A DNA stretch of 64,000 bases from CBDFLD01 sp965249005. GTDB lineage: Bacteria > Acidobacteriota > UBA6911. A model generated the notes under the pieces. It was not told the origin of the DNA. It was given only the letters and a program-made list of their open reading frames with translations, and ran no database searches. Both the position numbers and the translations under genes were made by a program. Below are positions 18,764-28,883 of the stretch, piece by piece. The stretch lies in contig CBDFLD010000022.1 in the NCBI GenBank assembly GCA_965249005.1, forward strand, positions 1,054,001-1,118,000, given 5' to 3'. Each line of letters opens with the position of its first letter. The first letter of the stretch is position 1.

Positions 18764-20452
18764 CCTCTGAAAAAGGTTTCAGCCCGGATTTCCAATTTGA
18801 ATGAAATATAGCAACCTTTCAGGCGCCTTCGGCATCCCTATTTATAAGCGTCGGAGAATGATAAGGACACATTGGAGGGCAACACCCGATGGGTGAAAAA
18901 GAACGAAAGGCGTTTCAACTCAGCTTTAACGGATTACTCAAAGTTGATTTTCAGGGATCGCGAGTCACCTCCGAGGGTGGCCTGATTCTGGTCCGCGAGT
19001 TGGACGAACGGCTGGGGATGGGACGACTCATAGACGAGCATCTCAACGACACGCGGCAAGGCTTGAACAAACAGTTCCCGCTCGTCGATCTGCTGCGGCA
19101 ATCGGTCTATAGTCGCCTGGCAGGCTACGAAGACCTTAACGATGCCGCGCGGGTCTCAGTTGATCCGACCTTTCGCTTGATCGGCTCGAAGAAAAACTGG
19201 GATCGCGGTGCGGCGCTGACCTCGACGTTACACTGGTTCGAGACGGAGCTGCTGACGCGAGAAGAGAATCTGATCGGGCTGATGGCTCTGAACCGAGAGA
19301 CACTCGCACAGGCCGAGGCTCTGGACAAGTCTGATCGCGTAGTGTTGGATATGGACTCAAGCGAGAGTCCGGTGCATGGTCAGCAGGAAGGCAGCGCCTA
19401 CAATGGCCACTTCGAGTCCGTGTGTTACCATCCGCTGTTTCTGTTCAATAGTCACGGGGACTGTCTGGCGGCCAAGCTGCGGCCGGGTAACGTGCATAGC
19501 GCCGAGGACTGGGACGAGCTTCTGTTGCCGGAGATCGATTTTCAACAGGAGCAAGGCAAAGAGATCGTCTTTCGAGCAGACGCCGCCTTCGCCAAGCCAG
19601 AGGTTTACGAGACCCTGGAAGAGCGCGGCGTTCAGTATGCCATACGCATCCCGTCCAACAAGAGCCTGGAGTGGGAGATTGCCGACATCCTGTTTCGTCC
19701 TCCAGGTCGGCCCAGCCGCAAGCCACTGGTGCGCTACAAGAGCTTCCGCTATCAGGCCGAAAGCTGGTCGAGGCCGCGACGGATCGTCGCCAAGGTCGAG
19801 CATCACCAGGGCGAGTTGTTCCCGCGGGTCGGGTTCATTGTCACGAACATGAGCTTGCCGAGCCGCTCGGTGGTGAGGTTCTACAACAAGCGCGGCACGG
19901 CGGAGCAATGGATCAAAGAAGGCAAGCAGGCGACGCATTGGACGCGGCTGTCCTGCCATCGCTTCCGTGCGAATGAAGTGCGCCTGCAGTTGAGCGTGCT
20001 CGCCTACAACCTAGGCAACCTATGGCGGCGACTCGGGCTACCACCCCGGATCAAGAGCTGGTCGCTCACGAGCTTGCAGCACCGGTTGATGAAGACTGGC
20101 GGAAGGCTGGTCAAGCACGCGCGGTACTACTGGTTGCTCTTGGCCGAGGGGCATCTGGACCGTCGGTTGTTTGGTGAAATGCTCAGGCGGATCTGGGCCT
20201 TGCCGCTGCCAAGCGGTTAGCCGCCCGGCTTGCAAGTCCGGAATTGGAATGCCATGGAAGGAGTGTGGCGATGTGTCTGGAAAATCGCCCACGCAGGAGT
20301 GAGAAGGTCTACTACCACGGCGACAACGGGTCATTGGGATGCGTTGACTGGATCCATGGTTGGTCTGAGGCCGGGATTTTCTTGCTCCCATGGTGGCTCG
20401 AGACTATTATGTTGGGAACCGAGATCCAAATTGGAAATTCCGGTTTACAGAG
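18764..20452 (+). mobile_element. IS1380-family insertion sequence
   Basis: About 1.69 kb, the usual size for the family. The ends are imperfect inverted repeats: the left end begins CTCTG (18765) with CCGGATTTCCAATTTG at 18784-18799, and the right end is its complement at about 20426-20452, with one extra base in the CCGGAATTTCC core. The left end holds extra bases between the two conserved blocks. No target duplication is visible next to the two ends. It encodes one transposase and separates chromosome genes (left) from the mobile element (right). Confidence 0.8.
18889..20220 (+). CDS. IS1380-family transposase
   Basis: A 443-residue DDE transposase. The N-terminus has the family pattern (LSFNGLLKVDFQGSRVTSEG, then LVRELDERLGM). 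A D-M-D-S-S-E segment near residue 152, ADAAFAKPEVYE near 228 and RGTAEQWIKEGKQA near 342 supply the acidic catalytic residues. No frameshift or stop, so it may be active. A GGAGG site precedes the ATG. Confidence 0.93.
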   Translation: MGEKERKAFQLSFNGLLKVDFQGSRVTSEGGLILVRELDERLGMGRLIDEHLNDTRQGLNKQFPLVDLLRQSVYSRLAGYEDLNDAARVSVDPTFRLIGSKKNWDRGAALTSTLHWFETELLTREENLIGLMALNRETLAQAEALDKSDRVVLDMDSSESPVHGQQEGSAYNGHFESVCYHPLFLFNSHGDCLAAKLRPGNVHSAEDWDELLLPEIDFQQEQGKEIVFRADAAFAKPEVYETLEERGVQYAIRIPSNKSLEWEIADILFRPPGRPSRKPLVRYKSFRYQAESWSRPRRIVAKVEHHQGELFPRVGFIVTNMSLPSRSVVRFYNKRGTAEQWIKEGKQATHWTRLSCHRFRANEVRLQLSVLAYNLGNLWRRLGLPPRIKSWSLTSLQHRLMKTGGRLVKHARYYWLLLAEGHLDRRLFGEMLRRIWALPLPSG

Positions 20453-20559
20453 TCCCTTGCATGCAGCGGTGTGGCGAACGAAAGAACACACAGCCCGGCG
20501 CCAGGGCGAGCTTATCTCAACTCGGATCACATCAATACGCGAGAACTTCCGTTGGTTAC

Positions 20560-20857
20560 CTACCGGGAAGCGCCGGGATGTGTCAGCTGAGATGCACTAC
20601 CGGCCTTCGCCAGGATCTGACGTACCCGGCGCGGGGTGACGCCAGCCAGTTTGCCGATCTCGCGGGTGGAGACGCCTTCACTGATCCGTCAGGGCCAGCA
20701 CGAGCTTGCGACGCGTCTCATAGAAGTGCGTATTGGCCGGGACCCACAGCAGGCCCGTGAAGTGTTGCTGGACCTCGCTGAACAGATCCGGCGGCAGCAC
20801 ATCCTTGGCGTTGGCATATCGACGGTTCACGGTTTGCTGGTCTTTTTCTTGATCCAT
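20560..20857 (-). pseudogene. CD3324-like HTH (sigma-70 region 4-like) gene, frameshifted
   Basis: Starting at 20857 the frame encodes RRYANAKDVLPPDLFSEVQQ and TRRKLVLALTDQ, then a stop. One base over, the next frame continues with EGVSTREIGKLAGVTPRRVR and stops at 20560. Together they give a ~99-residue DNA-binding protein with a helix-turn-helix at its C-terminus. A single inserted base near 20690 breaks it. Its start overlaps the end of the 20827-21624 gene by 31 bases, so the two form an operon. Either a real mutation or a sequencing error. Confidence 0.6.
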
Positions 20858-21624
20858 GGTTGATCCACGTCGGGGTTGTAAAAGCGCAGACGGTTTTCAT
20901 TAGGCGGCGGACCGACGATCTCGATGGACTGCCGGGTCACCTCGCCGATGCGCTTTCTCTCGTCCAGGAAACACACAAGGCCATAGTCCTCGCCACAGGG
21001 AAAACGGAATCGTCCCCGGTTCTGGTAAAGCCGAGCCTCACTCCATCCTAGGGATAGCGCCTGGTCTCGGATGGCATCGACCTGGGGCACGGCTGAGGAC
21101 CGAACTCGCTGGATAAACCGCCAGTCGCCGTCTTCGGGGAAAAGATACGGTGGGACGGCCGGCGTCTCCTTCACTGGAGGGCGCACACGATCAGATCGGC
21201 CATCAAACGCATCGATCCGAGGCGGTGCATAGGTCTTGGGGTCGAGCGACTGGACGGCCGCACAGAGCGCCTCGTCTCCCAAGTGCTCGATGGCCCAGGC
21301 GTGAATCTCGTTGAACCGGGTGCGTAGCATATCGAAGGCCTGGGCCGAGAGACGTCCTGAGCCCACTCTCTTCTTGGCCAGGTCCATCCGGTGCCGCAGC
21401 CAGGCGTAGTAGTCCGGATCGAGCCGGCGAAAACAGGTCCCGTCGATCCCGACGTCCCGAGCGAAGTGATGGGGCTTGTCCGTTTCCCAGGATTTCAGGT
21501 TGGTGGCTGCATAGAGCACGGTTTCCCGCTTGCTCGATTCCTTGGCGGGGGCGTCGTCCTTCCTGATCGGGATCGGGTCATCGTCCCCCGCTTTTTGTCT
21601 CTCGAGTATTGTTAGAAGGCTCAC
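20827..21624 (-). CDS. Uncharacterised mobile-element protein
   Basis: A 265-residue soluble protein of no family I recognise. It has HFARDVGIDGTCFRRLDPDY and a RLRFYNPDVDQPW C-terminus. The frame is open up to 21735, but the GTG at 21624 is the better start: a GGAG site lies 8 bases upstream and the promoter-like motif at 21658-21685 lies just beyond. It is followed by an overlapping HTH gene. Location and shared promoter motif tie it to the serine-recombinase element. Confidence 0.65.
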   Translation of the reverse strand: MSLLTILERQKAGDDDPIPIRKDDAPAKESSKRETVLYAATNLKSWETDKPHHFARDVGIDGTCFRRLDPDYYAWLRHRMDLAKKRVGSGRLSAQAFDMLRTRFNEIHAWAIEHLGDEALCAAVQSLDPKTYAPPRIDAFDGRSDRVRPPVKETPAVPPYLFPEDGDWRFIQRVRSSAVPQVDAIRDQALSLGWSEARLYQNRGRFRFPCGEDYGLVCFLDERKRIGEVTRQSIEIVGPPPNENRLRFYNPDVDQPWIKKKTSKP

Positions 21625-21657
21625 GTGCGGCTCTCCGGTTGACAGTCTTCCCAAGGA

Positions 21658-21685
21658 GATACTTACCGGAGCGAACCGCAAAGTG
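21658..21685 (-). promoter_or_regulatory. Element promoter motif, copy A
   Basis: Minus-strand motif CACTTT, 16 bases, AGTATC, with TCGCTCCGGTA conserved in the spacer, 33 bases before the GTG at 21624. Identical spacing and nearly identical sequence occur at 32611-32638 and 41527-41554, each upstream of an operon of the element. Likely recognised by the element's own sigma factor; an activator or repressor site is the alternative. Confidence 0.6.
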
Positions 21686-21739
21686 CCGGATGGTGAACGG
21701 GTAAATGATCCCGTTGGACCCTCTGGAACCTCCAATCAT

Positions 21740-22191
21740 CCCCTCTCACGAGCGGAACTGATTGAATTCATTGAGGGTTGGTTATGATTGCCGAGGCGTA
21801 GTAGAAAAACGACCTCTGCAGCAGCAGGCCTCTCTTGGCGCCGACAGAAATCCCTCAAATGCCTGCTGTGGATCGCACTAGAGGAGGAAACTTTCTGAAG
21901 CCCCTTCACCACAACCACCTAAGCCCTTGATTTCACTTAGGTAAATGTGGTATACAGTACGCCATCCAAGGATCTGGTGACAGGGTCTGCCAGCAGGCTC
22001 ACGGGGCTGTTGAGCGGGACCACCCAAGGGCGTCGTGATGGGATGGTGTCCTTTTGCGCGTCTGCAGCTGATCGTCTCTTCCTGACCATTACGGGGTAGC
22101 GAACCTCGCGCAAGCGTAGGTTGGAAGGATCGATAGCTGAGCCAGATTCGGACCGCCGACTGTACTGACAGATCGCCTGAAGGAGTAGCTG
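21740..22191. other. Intergenic region with a plus-strand promoter candidate
   Basis: No gene is recognised. TTGATT (21927-21932), an 18-base spacer and TATACA (21951-21956) form a plausible plus-strand promoter 235 bases before the ankyrin gene. An AAGGAG ribosome site precedes 22192. Confidence 0.35.
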
Positions 22192-23019
22192 ATGCGTGTC
22201 GGGCTACAGAAATTCTTCGGCAGAGCTCTGTATCGGGCCGTCAAGCGCTGCTCGAGCCGACCGAGAACGTCGCCCGGTCCCTCTTTGTCACTGCTCCGAG
22301 ACCTGTTGATCATCAAGATCTGCCTCTGGGCCGGCGCGGACCCGAACGTGAAAGTTAACCAGAAGATCGGCATTTTCGGCAATACGACCGATAAAGGGAG
22401 AACAGCGTTGCATGAGGCGGCCTGCAACGTCTATGTCACTCATGAGATCATCCAGCCGTTGCTGGCCGTCGGTGCGAATCCAAACGATAGGGATTCGGTC
22501 GGAGACTCGCCTCTCCATCTCCTGATCAAGAATGCCGCCCCGAGTTGGTTCCAAGGATACACCAACAGCCTCAGAGAATTGTTGGCGGCGGGCGCCGATC
22601 CCAACGCCCGCAATGCTTCCGGGGAGACTCCCTTACACCGGGTGCGAAACGGTTACGATGTCGAGTTGTTGGCAAGGGCCGGCGCCGACCCGAACGTGGC
22701 CAGTCCGTCCGGGGACACCCCGCTGCATCACGCGGCGCGCCGTGGAAAATCGATGGTTGTCCGGGCGCTGATGGTCGCCCGTGCAGATCCCACGGCCGAG
22801 AACAACGACGGGGCCACGCCGGCGGACTTGGCTGCCCAAGCAAAATTGAAAGAGAGGGTACTTGAAAACCTCCTCGCGCAACTGCACCCGTCCGGCGGTC
22901 CTCGAAGTCAAAAAGAGAGGGCACGAGAGTCCGCACTCCGATCCGGAAAGGTTGTCCCCATCAAGCCGAGTCTATCCGCCCGGCTGCAGAGCCGGACCAA
23001 AAGCGTGAAAGAAAGCTGA
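22192..23019 (+). CDS. Ankyrin-repeat protein
   Basis: A 275-residue protein with at least five ankyrin repeats between about residues 40 and 215; typical turns are GADPNARNASGETPLHRVR, ASPSGDTPLHHAARRGK and ENNDGATPADLAA. The tail is basic. No signal peptide is obvious. Ankyrin repeats mediate protein binding. It is the only plus-strand gene within the element, between the 20.8-21.6 kb operon and the primase operon, and may be a cargo gene. The ATG at 22192 has a good AAGGAG site. Confidence 0.85.
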   Translation: MRVGLQKFFGRALYRAVKRCSSRPRTSPGPSLSLLRDLLIIKICLWAGADPNVKVNQKIGIFGNTTDKGRTALHEAACNVYVTHEIIQPLLAVGANPNDRDSVGDSPLHLLIKNAAPSWFQGYTNSLRELLAAGADPNARNASGETPLHRVRNGYDVELLARAGADPNVASPSGDTPLHHAARRGKSMVVRALMVARADPTAENNDGATPADLAAQAKLKERVLENLLAQLHPSGGPRSQKERARESALRSGKVVPIKPSLSARLQSRTKSVKES

Positions 23020-23130
23020 GACGCGATTGATCTGAGGCCGTCTCGGAAGACGCGGCTCGCTCCCGTTGCCGCTACGCCAATTCCTGACAGGAAGTCCGTC
23101 TGGGAGCCTGGGCTTGTGTCGGGCTGCCGA

Positions 23131-23429
23131 AAGCGCCGAAGGTACCTTCGGCGCTTGGTTCTTCTCTTATATCTTATTATTTATCAATAATTTAGAGATA
23201 GATAGAGATAAGAAACGCCGAAGGCGCCGAAGGGTTTTGGAAAATATTACTCCTCGTGTGAGCCGAAAAAAAGGGTGGTCCGGTCCTACCCCAGGAAGAT
23301 CTCTTCCAGTACCTTTTTTATTTTTTTACTCTAAGGGGGGGGTGGACTCTCAAAACCTTCGGCACCTTCGGCGCTTTGGGTTTAACACTATTATTTTCAG
23401 CCAGTTGTAGCGTCGAAGGTACCTTCGGC
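23131..23429. repeat. Iteron-like GCCGAAGG repeats with AT-rich tract; candidate origin
   Basis: Seven exact copies of the octamer GCCGAAGG or its complement: 23135, 23145, 23217, 23226, 23356, 23365 and 23422. The first two form a perfect 26-bp palindrome (23131-23156). Between the groups lie AT-rich tracts (about 23159-23215 and 23310-23335). The block sits at the end of the primase-helicase gene. Iterons, AT-rich DNA and replication genes together suggest a replication origin; a cluster of transcription terminators is the alternative. The whole 23020-23504 gap has no gene. Confidence 0.45.
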
Positions 23430-23504
23430 AAAAGCACCCCAGAGCACAAAAAAGACCGCCTGCCGTTGGCAAACGGGCCATCGGGGAGGTTGGGGAGGTT
23501 CTAG

Positions 23505-26194
23505 CTAGGTCACTCGGTTTGGTGGATCGAATAGAGCTTCGTGCCGTGGCGGTTCTGAGGACTCGCCGAAGCAGTCGCTGCCCTGGTTGGCGATATCGAA
23601 GTTGATCACAAAGGTCCGCGACTGGATCTCGGAAAGCTCTCCCATCAGCGGCTCGATGCCGGTGGTGTTGAGCAAACACTTGGTGCGCTCGATGACGGTC
23701 TCGGTATCGGTGCCGCTCTTGCGCTTCTCCTTGGCGATCCCGGTGAGGCTGGTCAGCATGAAGGTGGTGAGGTCTTCGGTCATCTGGCGGGCTTCGATGT
23801 TGTCGAGCACGATGAGCGGGTTCTGTGAGCCGTCGGTGTAGTTTGGCGGCGTCGGTGGCCTTCTTGTGCTGGGGCTCGCCGTAAATGAGCGCCGAGATGA
23901 GTTTGCTGGCGATTGTCTTACCCGAGCCGGCGAGACCTTCGAAACGGGTCATGGGCCGGGTGCCGGTGAAATCGATCAGTAGGAAGCAGGACAGCCAGGA
24001 AATAATGAGAGCACGGTCCTGCTGGGAACAAGCGATGTTGTCGACCAGTATTTCCTCCAGCTTGCGGTCGGCTTCTTCCAGATCGGCATCGGCGAGGAAC
24101 TGAAGGGGTTTCATCTTCCGGGAGCCTTCGAGGATGATCTTGTTGGCATTGCCGCCGTTTTTAAGAACCTCGATGCCATCGGGCGTGATCTTGACGATCT
24201 CTTGTGCGTCGTTGTTGAGGTTGAAGTAGACCGTTTGGTTGGGAACGTCGGTGTGTAGCCACGAGAAGTGGTCCTGCATCTCCCCGTGGATCAGGGCCAA
24301 GCTGGACAGCACTTCGAAGAAGATGCGCCCGCTGCCCGTGGGCGGCACCAGACCGGTCTGTTTGTAGAGCATGGCCGAGTACTGGCGTTTGCGCCCCCGG
24401 TCGGCCGAATCCATCCAGTAGATGGTGTTGTCGAAGTAAACAAACGGTTCGCCGTGGCGGGTGTAGAAGAACTGCGCGGCGCCGTGATCCGTGAACCACT
24501 GGTAGGCAGCCTCGGCGACCAGGGTGTAGTCGGGGGCCTGCCCGTCCGGGGTCTCCAACAACACCTCATTGATCCGGGCTCGGCAGGAGCCGGCTGGCGC
24601 ATTGGTGAGATGTTTCTTGCGGATATTCTGGCTATGTTTTTCTTGCCGGGCTTGTTCCTTGAGCTCCTTTTTCACGGCCCGCACCTGCTGGCGCAGCGTG
24701 GTGAGCGACAGGCTCGACTTCCCGAAACGCTCCTGGATGCGCTTCAGGTGACGGTTTTGCTCCAGCGGCGACAGCAACGCCACCTCATTCAGGATCGGCT
24801 CGAGCTGCTGGTTGCGGGCTGATTCGGCGACATCGGTGGGCAGCCGGTCGATGCCGAATTCAAGCGGTGTCGTGGCCTCGCCGAGTAGCGTTTCGAACTC
24901 CGTGGCCGTGTGGCCGGAGGCAAAGTAGTCGTTGACATCGATCTTGGCCGCAGCGAGCAGACCTTCGGCTTCCTCCATGTCTTCGGAGCCCCGACCGTTG
25001 AGGTGATCGGGGAGATCTCCCGCTCCGACAGCCGCATCCAGATCGAAGCGTTCCCGTAACTCGCGCCGGGCTTGTTGCTGGGTCTCATCCAGAGGCAGAA
25101 CGACCAGTTTCGTTTCGATCTTGTGCCCGGTGAGGACGCTTGCAGTCTTGAGCGCGCCGTTCAAGCCCACCTGAGAGACTTCGTTGTCCTGGCAGATGTA
25201 AACCGTCTTTATGCCCTGGAGCTTGGGCAACAGGCGACTCCAGTCTGATTCTCGGATGTGCACCGTGACCGGGGAGACGACGGGGAAGCCGCGCTCCATC
25301 AGAGCGATGCAGTCGGTGACGCCCTCGGTGATGATGACGCGATCGGGCCGGGTGAGCAGGCAGTCTTCGTTATAGAGGTGGCTGTTGTTGATCGAGGGCG
25401 CGATGTAGTGGTTCTTGCGGTCGTTGTGGACCCGAAGCTTCTTGTATTTGCCCCGCTCATACTCGTTGTCGGGCGTCCAGGGCGTCTGGCGTCCGATCAT
25501 GAATACGACGCGGCCACGGCTCCAGTAGGGGAAGATGATGCGCCGATGAGATATTGTCAAATGTTGTGGATGGGTCCTTTCGTTTGGTCAGGGCGGAGAG
25601 GACGCCACGGTATTCTGTTCCGTTGTCTTGGCAGGCGCCGTTGGTGGCAAAGCCGATTTGGAGGGAATCGATGGTCTCGTCTGAGATCCCGTAGTGGGCA
25701 TGCAGCCACTCCAAGACTTTGGGCGACTCCTTTAGCCGCCGGTGGTAGAACGCCGCCAGTTCCGTCAGCGCTTCCTGGACCCGCACCTCCAGCTTCCGCT
25801 CCGCCTCGATCTTCTGCAGTTGCTCGGGGGAAAGTCCGTACTGACCGAGCGGCGGCAAAGAGACCTTGGCGGCCAGATAGTCGCGGGCCCGCTTGTGGGT
25901 CTCGGGCATGGGACCGGATCGCCCGGCGGTGACGGTCCTGGATTGGATGAACTCGACCAGCTGTAGCACGTCGCCCCCCTTGCGGCAGGCATGGCAAAAG
26001 AAGCCTTGCTTGTCGAGCCAGACGTGAAGCGAGAGGCGGCTCGTGCTCTTGTGGTGGGGGCAATCGCATTGCAGGAGGCCGTTGGTTTCGGCCGTGATGC
26101 GGGGACCGAGGAGCTCGCGAGCCACCTGACCGATGTCGACCTCGGTGATCTGCCGGTAGTATTCCTGGACGTTGCCCGGTGGTGTATTGCTCAT
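23505..26194 (-). pseudogene. DnaG-like primase-helicase, two frameshifts
   Basis: Three consecutive frames make one protein of about 890 residues. Part 1 (from ATG 26194) has a CHC2-type zinc finger (CDCPHHKSTSRLSLHVW, then GFFCHACRKGGD). Part 2 (from about 25560) has a TOPRIM domain (VIITEGVTDCIALMERGFP, ICQDNE) and a helicase P-loop (GLAGSGKT). Part 3 (to TAG at 23505) has Walker B PLIVLDNIEARQ. Frameshifts fall near 25550 and 23845. The C-terminus may also be truncated. The start overlaps the RecD2 stop as ATGA. Expected role is priming and unwinding for replication of the element; as sequenced it cannot be made whole without frameshift correction. Confidence 0.75.
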
Positions 26195-28395
26195 ATCGGG
26201 TCCTCGTAATCTGCGAGAAGGAAAGACAGAAATGTTCTCCTCGCGTCGAGATGGCGCTTCCTGGCGCAGTTGGCGATGCCCCAGTGATCCCCGACGATGA
26301 CGACCGCTTCCTTGGCCCGGGTCACGCCGGTGTAGAAGAGATTGCGGTGGTGCATGAAGGAGTGAGACTTGTGCACGACGACGACGGCGCCGGGGAACTC
26401 CGAGCCTTGTGCCTTGTGGATGGTGAGCGCGTAGGCCAGCTCGATATCGGACCGGTTCGGCGAGCCGGATTTGATATTGACCGGCATGCCGTCAAACGTG
26501 ATCCGCAGTGAGCCATCGTTGGCGACCTCGGTGATGGTGCCCACCGCGCCGTTCATCACCCCGAGGGCGTAGTTGTTGCGGGTCTGGATGACCTTGTCGT
26601 GAACCAACAACTGGGGTCGGCGTCCCGGCTTGGGCTCTGGCGCCTCGACGCCCCAGAGCTTGGCCTGGATCAGCCGTTGCAGCGCCAGGTTGAGCGCCCG
26701 GGTGCCAAGCGGACCCTTGTGAGTCGGGGTCAGCACCTGGATGTCGTCCCGCAGGTCGAACCCGAGGCGCTCCGAGAGCACGGTCTCGAACAGCTTGAGC
26801 AGGAAGTGCTGCGCGTCGTCTGGATCGGTGAACTGATCTACCAGGTACCAGGCGCGCCGGCCTGAGGCCTCCAGCTCACTGGTCTTGCGAACCTGGCCGG
26901 CCAGCACGGCAATGCTGTTCTCCTTAAGCACCCCGGCTTGGCGGACCACCTGGTCGAGCACAACGGTGGGTACGGCCCGGGTCTCGACCAGATCGCGCAG
27001 CAGGTTCCCTGGACCCACGGGCGGCAGCTGATTGTGATCGCCCACCAGCACCACGGCGGTCCGCTTGAGATGGATGGACCGGAACAGGTGCCAGGCCAGG
27101 GGAACATCGACCATCGACACTTCGTCGACGATGACGACGTCGGCCATGATGGGGTCCTCGGGTCCGCGGGCGAACGACTTGCCGTCGAACCCGAGCAGCC
27201 GGTGGAGGGTGCTGGCCCGGCGTCCGGAGAGCTCCTCGAGACGCTGGGCCGCCTTGCCAGTGGGTGCGGCCAGGATCACCCGCAAGCCCTGCTCGTCGTA
27301 AATTCGGGTGAGCGCGGCAACGGTGTAGGACTTGCCGCTCCCGGCGCCGCCGCTGATCAACGTGATGGTGTGCGAGAGCGCCGTCAGGACGGCCTCGTGT
27401 TGGCCCGGAAGGAGCGTCGGCGCCAGCTCGTCGATAAGATCGGGCAGTTCCTCCGCCTCGGGAAAATGTGGGTTGGGCGCCTCGCCTTTGCCGAGCGTCT
27501 TGGCCAGGTCCTCTTCCATCCGGCGGATGTCCGGTCGCGCGACGAGAAATAGGCCGCCGTGGGACGCGCAGGTGAACGCACCGCCGTCGATGAGGGATTT
27601 GAGCGACTGCTCGATAAGGGCCCGGCTGTCGAGCGCGTCCATGACGAGCAGCGCGTTGGCCCGCTCGATCAATTCCTCGAACTCGATCCAGCAATCACCT
27701 TGGTCCAATGCCGACGTGACGCAGTCGAGAATGCCGGCCCGGATGCGGGCCGGGTTGTCCTTGGCGGTCCCCATCCGGCGGGCGATCCTGTCGACCCGCT
27801 TGAAGCCGAAGCCGCGGATCTCCCGAACAATGAGATAGGGATCGTCTTGGAGCAGGCCCAGGGCATCGTTGCCGAGCCTGTCGACCAGACTCGTGACTTG
27901 GTGGTGGGTGAGGCCGTAGGCCGCCAGCTGAGTCAGCGCCCGGTTGACCTCTCGGGTCTTCTGCCACACCTCCCGCAGCCGCTCGACCGTCGCCAGGGGC
28001 AACTTCGCAGCCTCGGCGACGGCCTCCGGCTCTTCGACAATGACCCGGTCGAAATCCTTGCTGAAGCGTTCGGCGATCCGTTTCGCCTTGACCGGTCCGA
28101 TCCCCTTGATGTCCGGGTGGTGAGCCAGGTAGTGCGCCAGTCCCTCCCCGTCCAGTTCGAGGTCATAGACGGCGGTCTCGACCTCGAGCTGCTGTCCGTA
28201 CTGGGGATGCGTGACCCAATGGCCTTCCAGGATCACCTGATCCTGCTCGCGGGCGTAGAGCTTGCCGGCGAAGGAAACTTCATCGCCGTCGGAGGTGATC
28301 AGCCGCCCTGCGGAGAAACGAGCGCCGGCGTAATAGACGGCCTCGATCCGTCCGCGAATCTTGGTGACTGTTGACGTTAAGGTTGTGGTTGCCAT
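26191..28395 (-). CDS. RecD2-like ATP-dependent DNA helicase
   Basis: A 734-residue superfamily 1B helicase. The N-terminal region has helix-hairpin-helix motifs (IKGIGPVKAKRIAERF). Then come Walker A GGAGSGKSYT near residue 350, APTGKAAQRL (motif Ia), VIVDEVSMVD (motif II), VLVGDHNQLPPVG (motif III) and a C-terminal UvrD-like segment ALTIHKAQGSEF (motif V/VI). This is the stand-alone RecD2 architecture, not the RecBCD subunit. The ATG at 28395 is preferred to the upstream start at 28470, since the RecD2 N-terminus begins there; it overlaps the ERCC4 gene by 19 bases. Likely role: 5'-3' unwinding in element replication or recombination. Confidence 0.92.
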   Translation of the reverse strand: MATTTLTSTVTKIRGRIEAVYYAGARFSAGRLITSDGDEVSFAGKLYAREQDQVILEGHWVTHPQYGQQLEVETAVYDLELDGEGLAHYLAHHPDIKGIGPVKAKRIAERFSKDFDRVIVEEPEAVAEAAKLPLATVERLREVWQKTREVNRALTQLAAYGLTHHQVTSLVDRLGNDALGLLQDDPYLIVREIRGFGFKRVDRIARRMGTAKDNPARIRAGILDCVTSALDQGDCWIEFEELIERANALLVMDALDSRALIEQSLKSLIDGGAFTCASHGGLFLVARPDIRRMEEDLAKTLGKGEAPNPHFPEAEELPDLIDELAPTLLPGQHEAVLTALSHTITLISGGAGSGKSYTVAALTRIYDEQGLRVILAAPTGKAAQRLEELSGRRASTLHRLLGFDGKSFARGPEDPIMADVVIVDEVSMVDVPLAWHLFRSIHLKRTAVVLVGDHNQLPPVGPGNLLRDLVETRAVPTVVLDQVVRQAGVLKENSIAVLAGQVRKTSELEASGRRAWYLVDQFTDPDDAQHFLLKLFETVLSERLGFDLRDDIQVLTPTHKGPLGTRALNLALQRLIQAKLWGVEAPEPKPGRRPQLLVHDKVIQTRNNYALGVMNGAVGTITEVANDGSLRITFDGMPVNIKSGSPNRSDIELAYALTIHKAQGSEFPGAVVVVHKSHSFMHHRNLFYTGVTRAKEAVVIVGDHWGIANCARKRHLDARRTFLSFLLADYEDPI

Positions 28396-28883
28396 TGGGT
28401 CGATGCGATTCGATGTGTTCTTCGCAAATAGCCTTCGACAAACGTCCGGGCCCCCTGGCGGTCGGAGCAAAAAAAGACCGGGGTACGGAAGTCGACGACG
28501 ATGGACAAAACGGCTCCAAGCACGGCGTTGGGATGGGCTCCGGAGCGATACCGCTCAGCCAGGATGTCGGCGAGGTTGGCCTCGACCACGATGCAGGCGG
28601 CCTTGAAATCTGCGAGCCGCTTGAGCTCCCTTCGGAACCGTTTCCGGGAACGAATGACAGTCGAGACCAGGTCCTCGAGGGTCTTGCGTTCCACCGCCAC
28701 CTGGTGCTCCCATCCATCGAGGGAGTAGTCCCCGGCGGGCAGGGCCCGGCGCGTGGCCGTCACGCCTTCCGAATCGAAGGTGTAGGGCTCCTGTTCCCGC
28801 GTGTCGACAACGACCGTGATCCGATCTGTTCCTGCCTGCCGCTCAGGACCCGGCGCAAGCCGGTTAGAACGGGGCGAGCGCAT
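28377..28883 (-). CDS. ERCC4/XPF-type nuclease domain protein
   Basis: A 168-residue single-domain protein with the ERCC4 nuclease pattern: VVVDTREQEPYTF, ALPAGDYSL, VERKTLEDLVSTV (the catalytic E-R-K-x-x-x-D) and a C-terminal SIVVDFRTPVFFC strand. Family members cut branched or flap DNA. The upstream extension to 28919 overlaps the DUF669 gene more deeply; the ATG at 28883 overlaps by only 20 bases and is preferred. Overlaps on both sides show a tight operon with DUF669 and RecD2. Confidence 0.8.
   Translation of the reverse strand: MRSPRSNRLAPGPERQAGTDRITVVVDTREQEPYTFDSEGVTATRRALPAGDYSLDGWEHQVAVERKTLEDLVSTVIRSRKRFRRELKRLADFKAACIVVEANLADILAERYRSGAHPNAVLGAVLSIVVDFRTPVFFCSDRQGARTFVEGYLRRTHRIASTQWQPQP

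Noticed and set aside
23350..23844. C-terminal ~160 residues of the unshifted primase frame
   Set aside because: His/Arg-rich out-of-frame translation; the neighbouring frame carries the Walker B homology.
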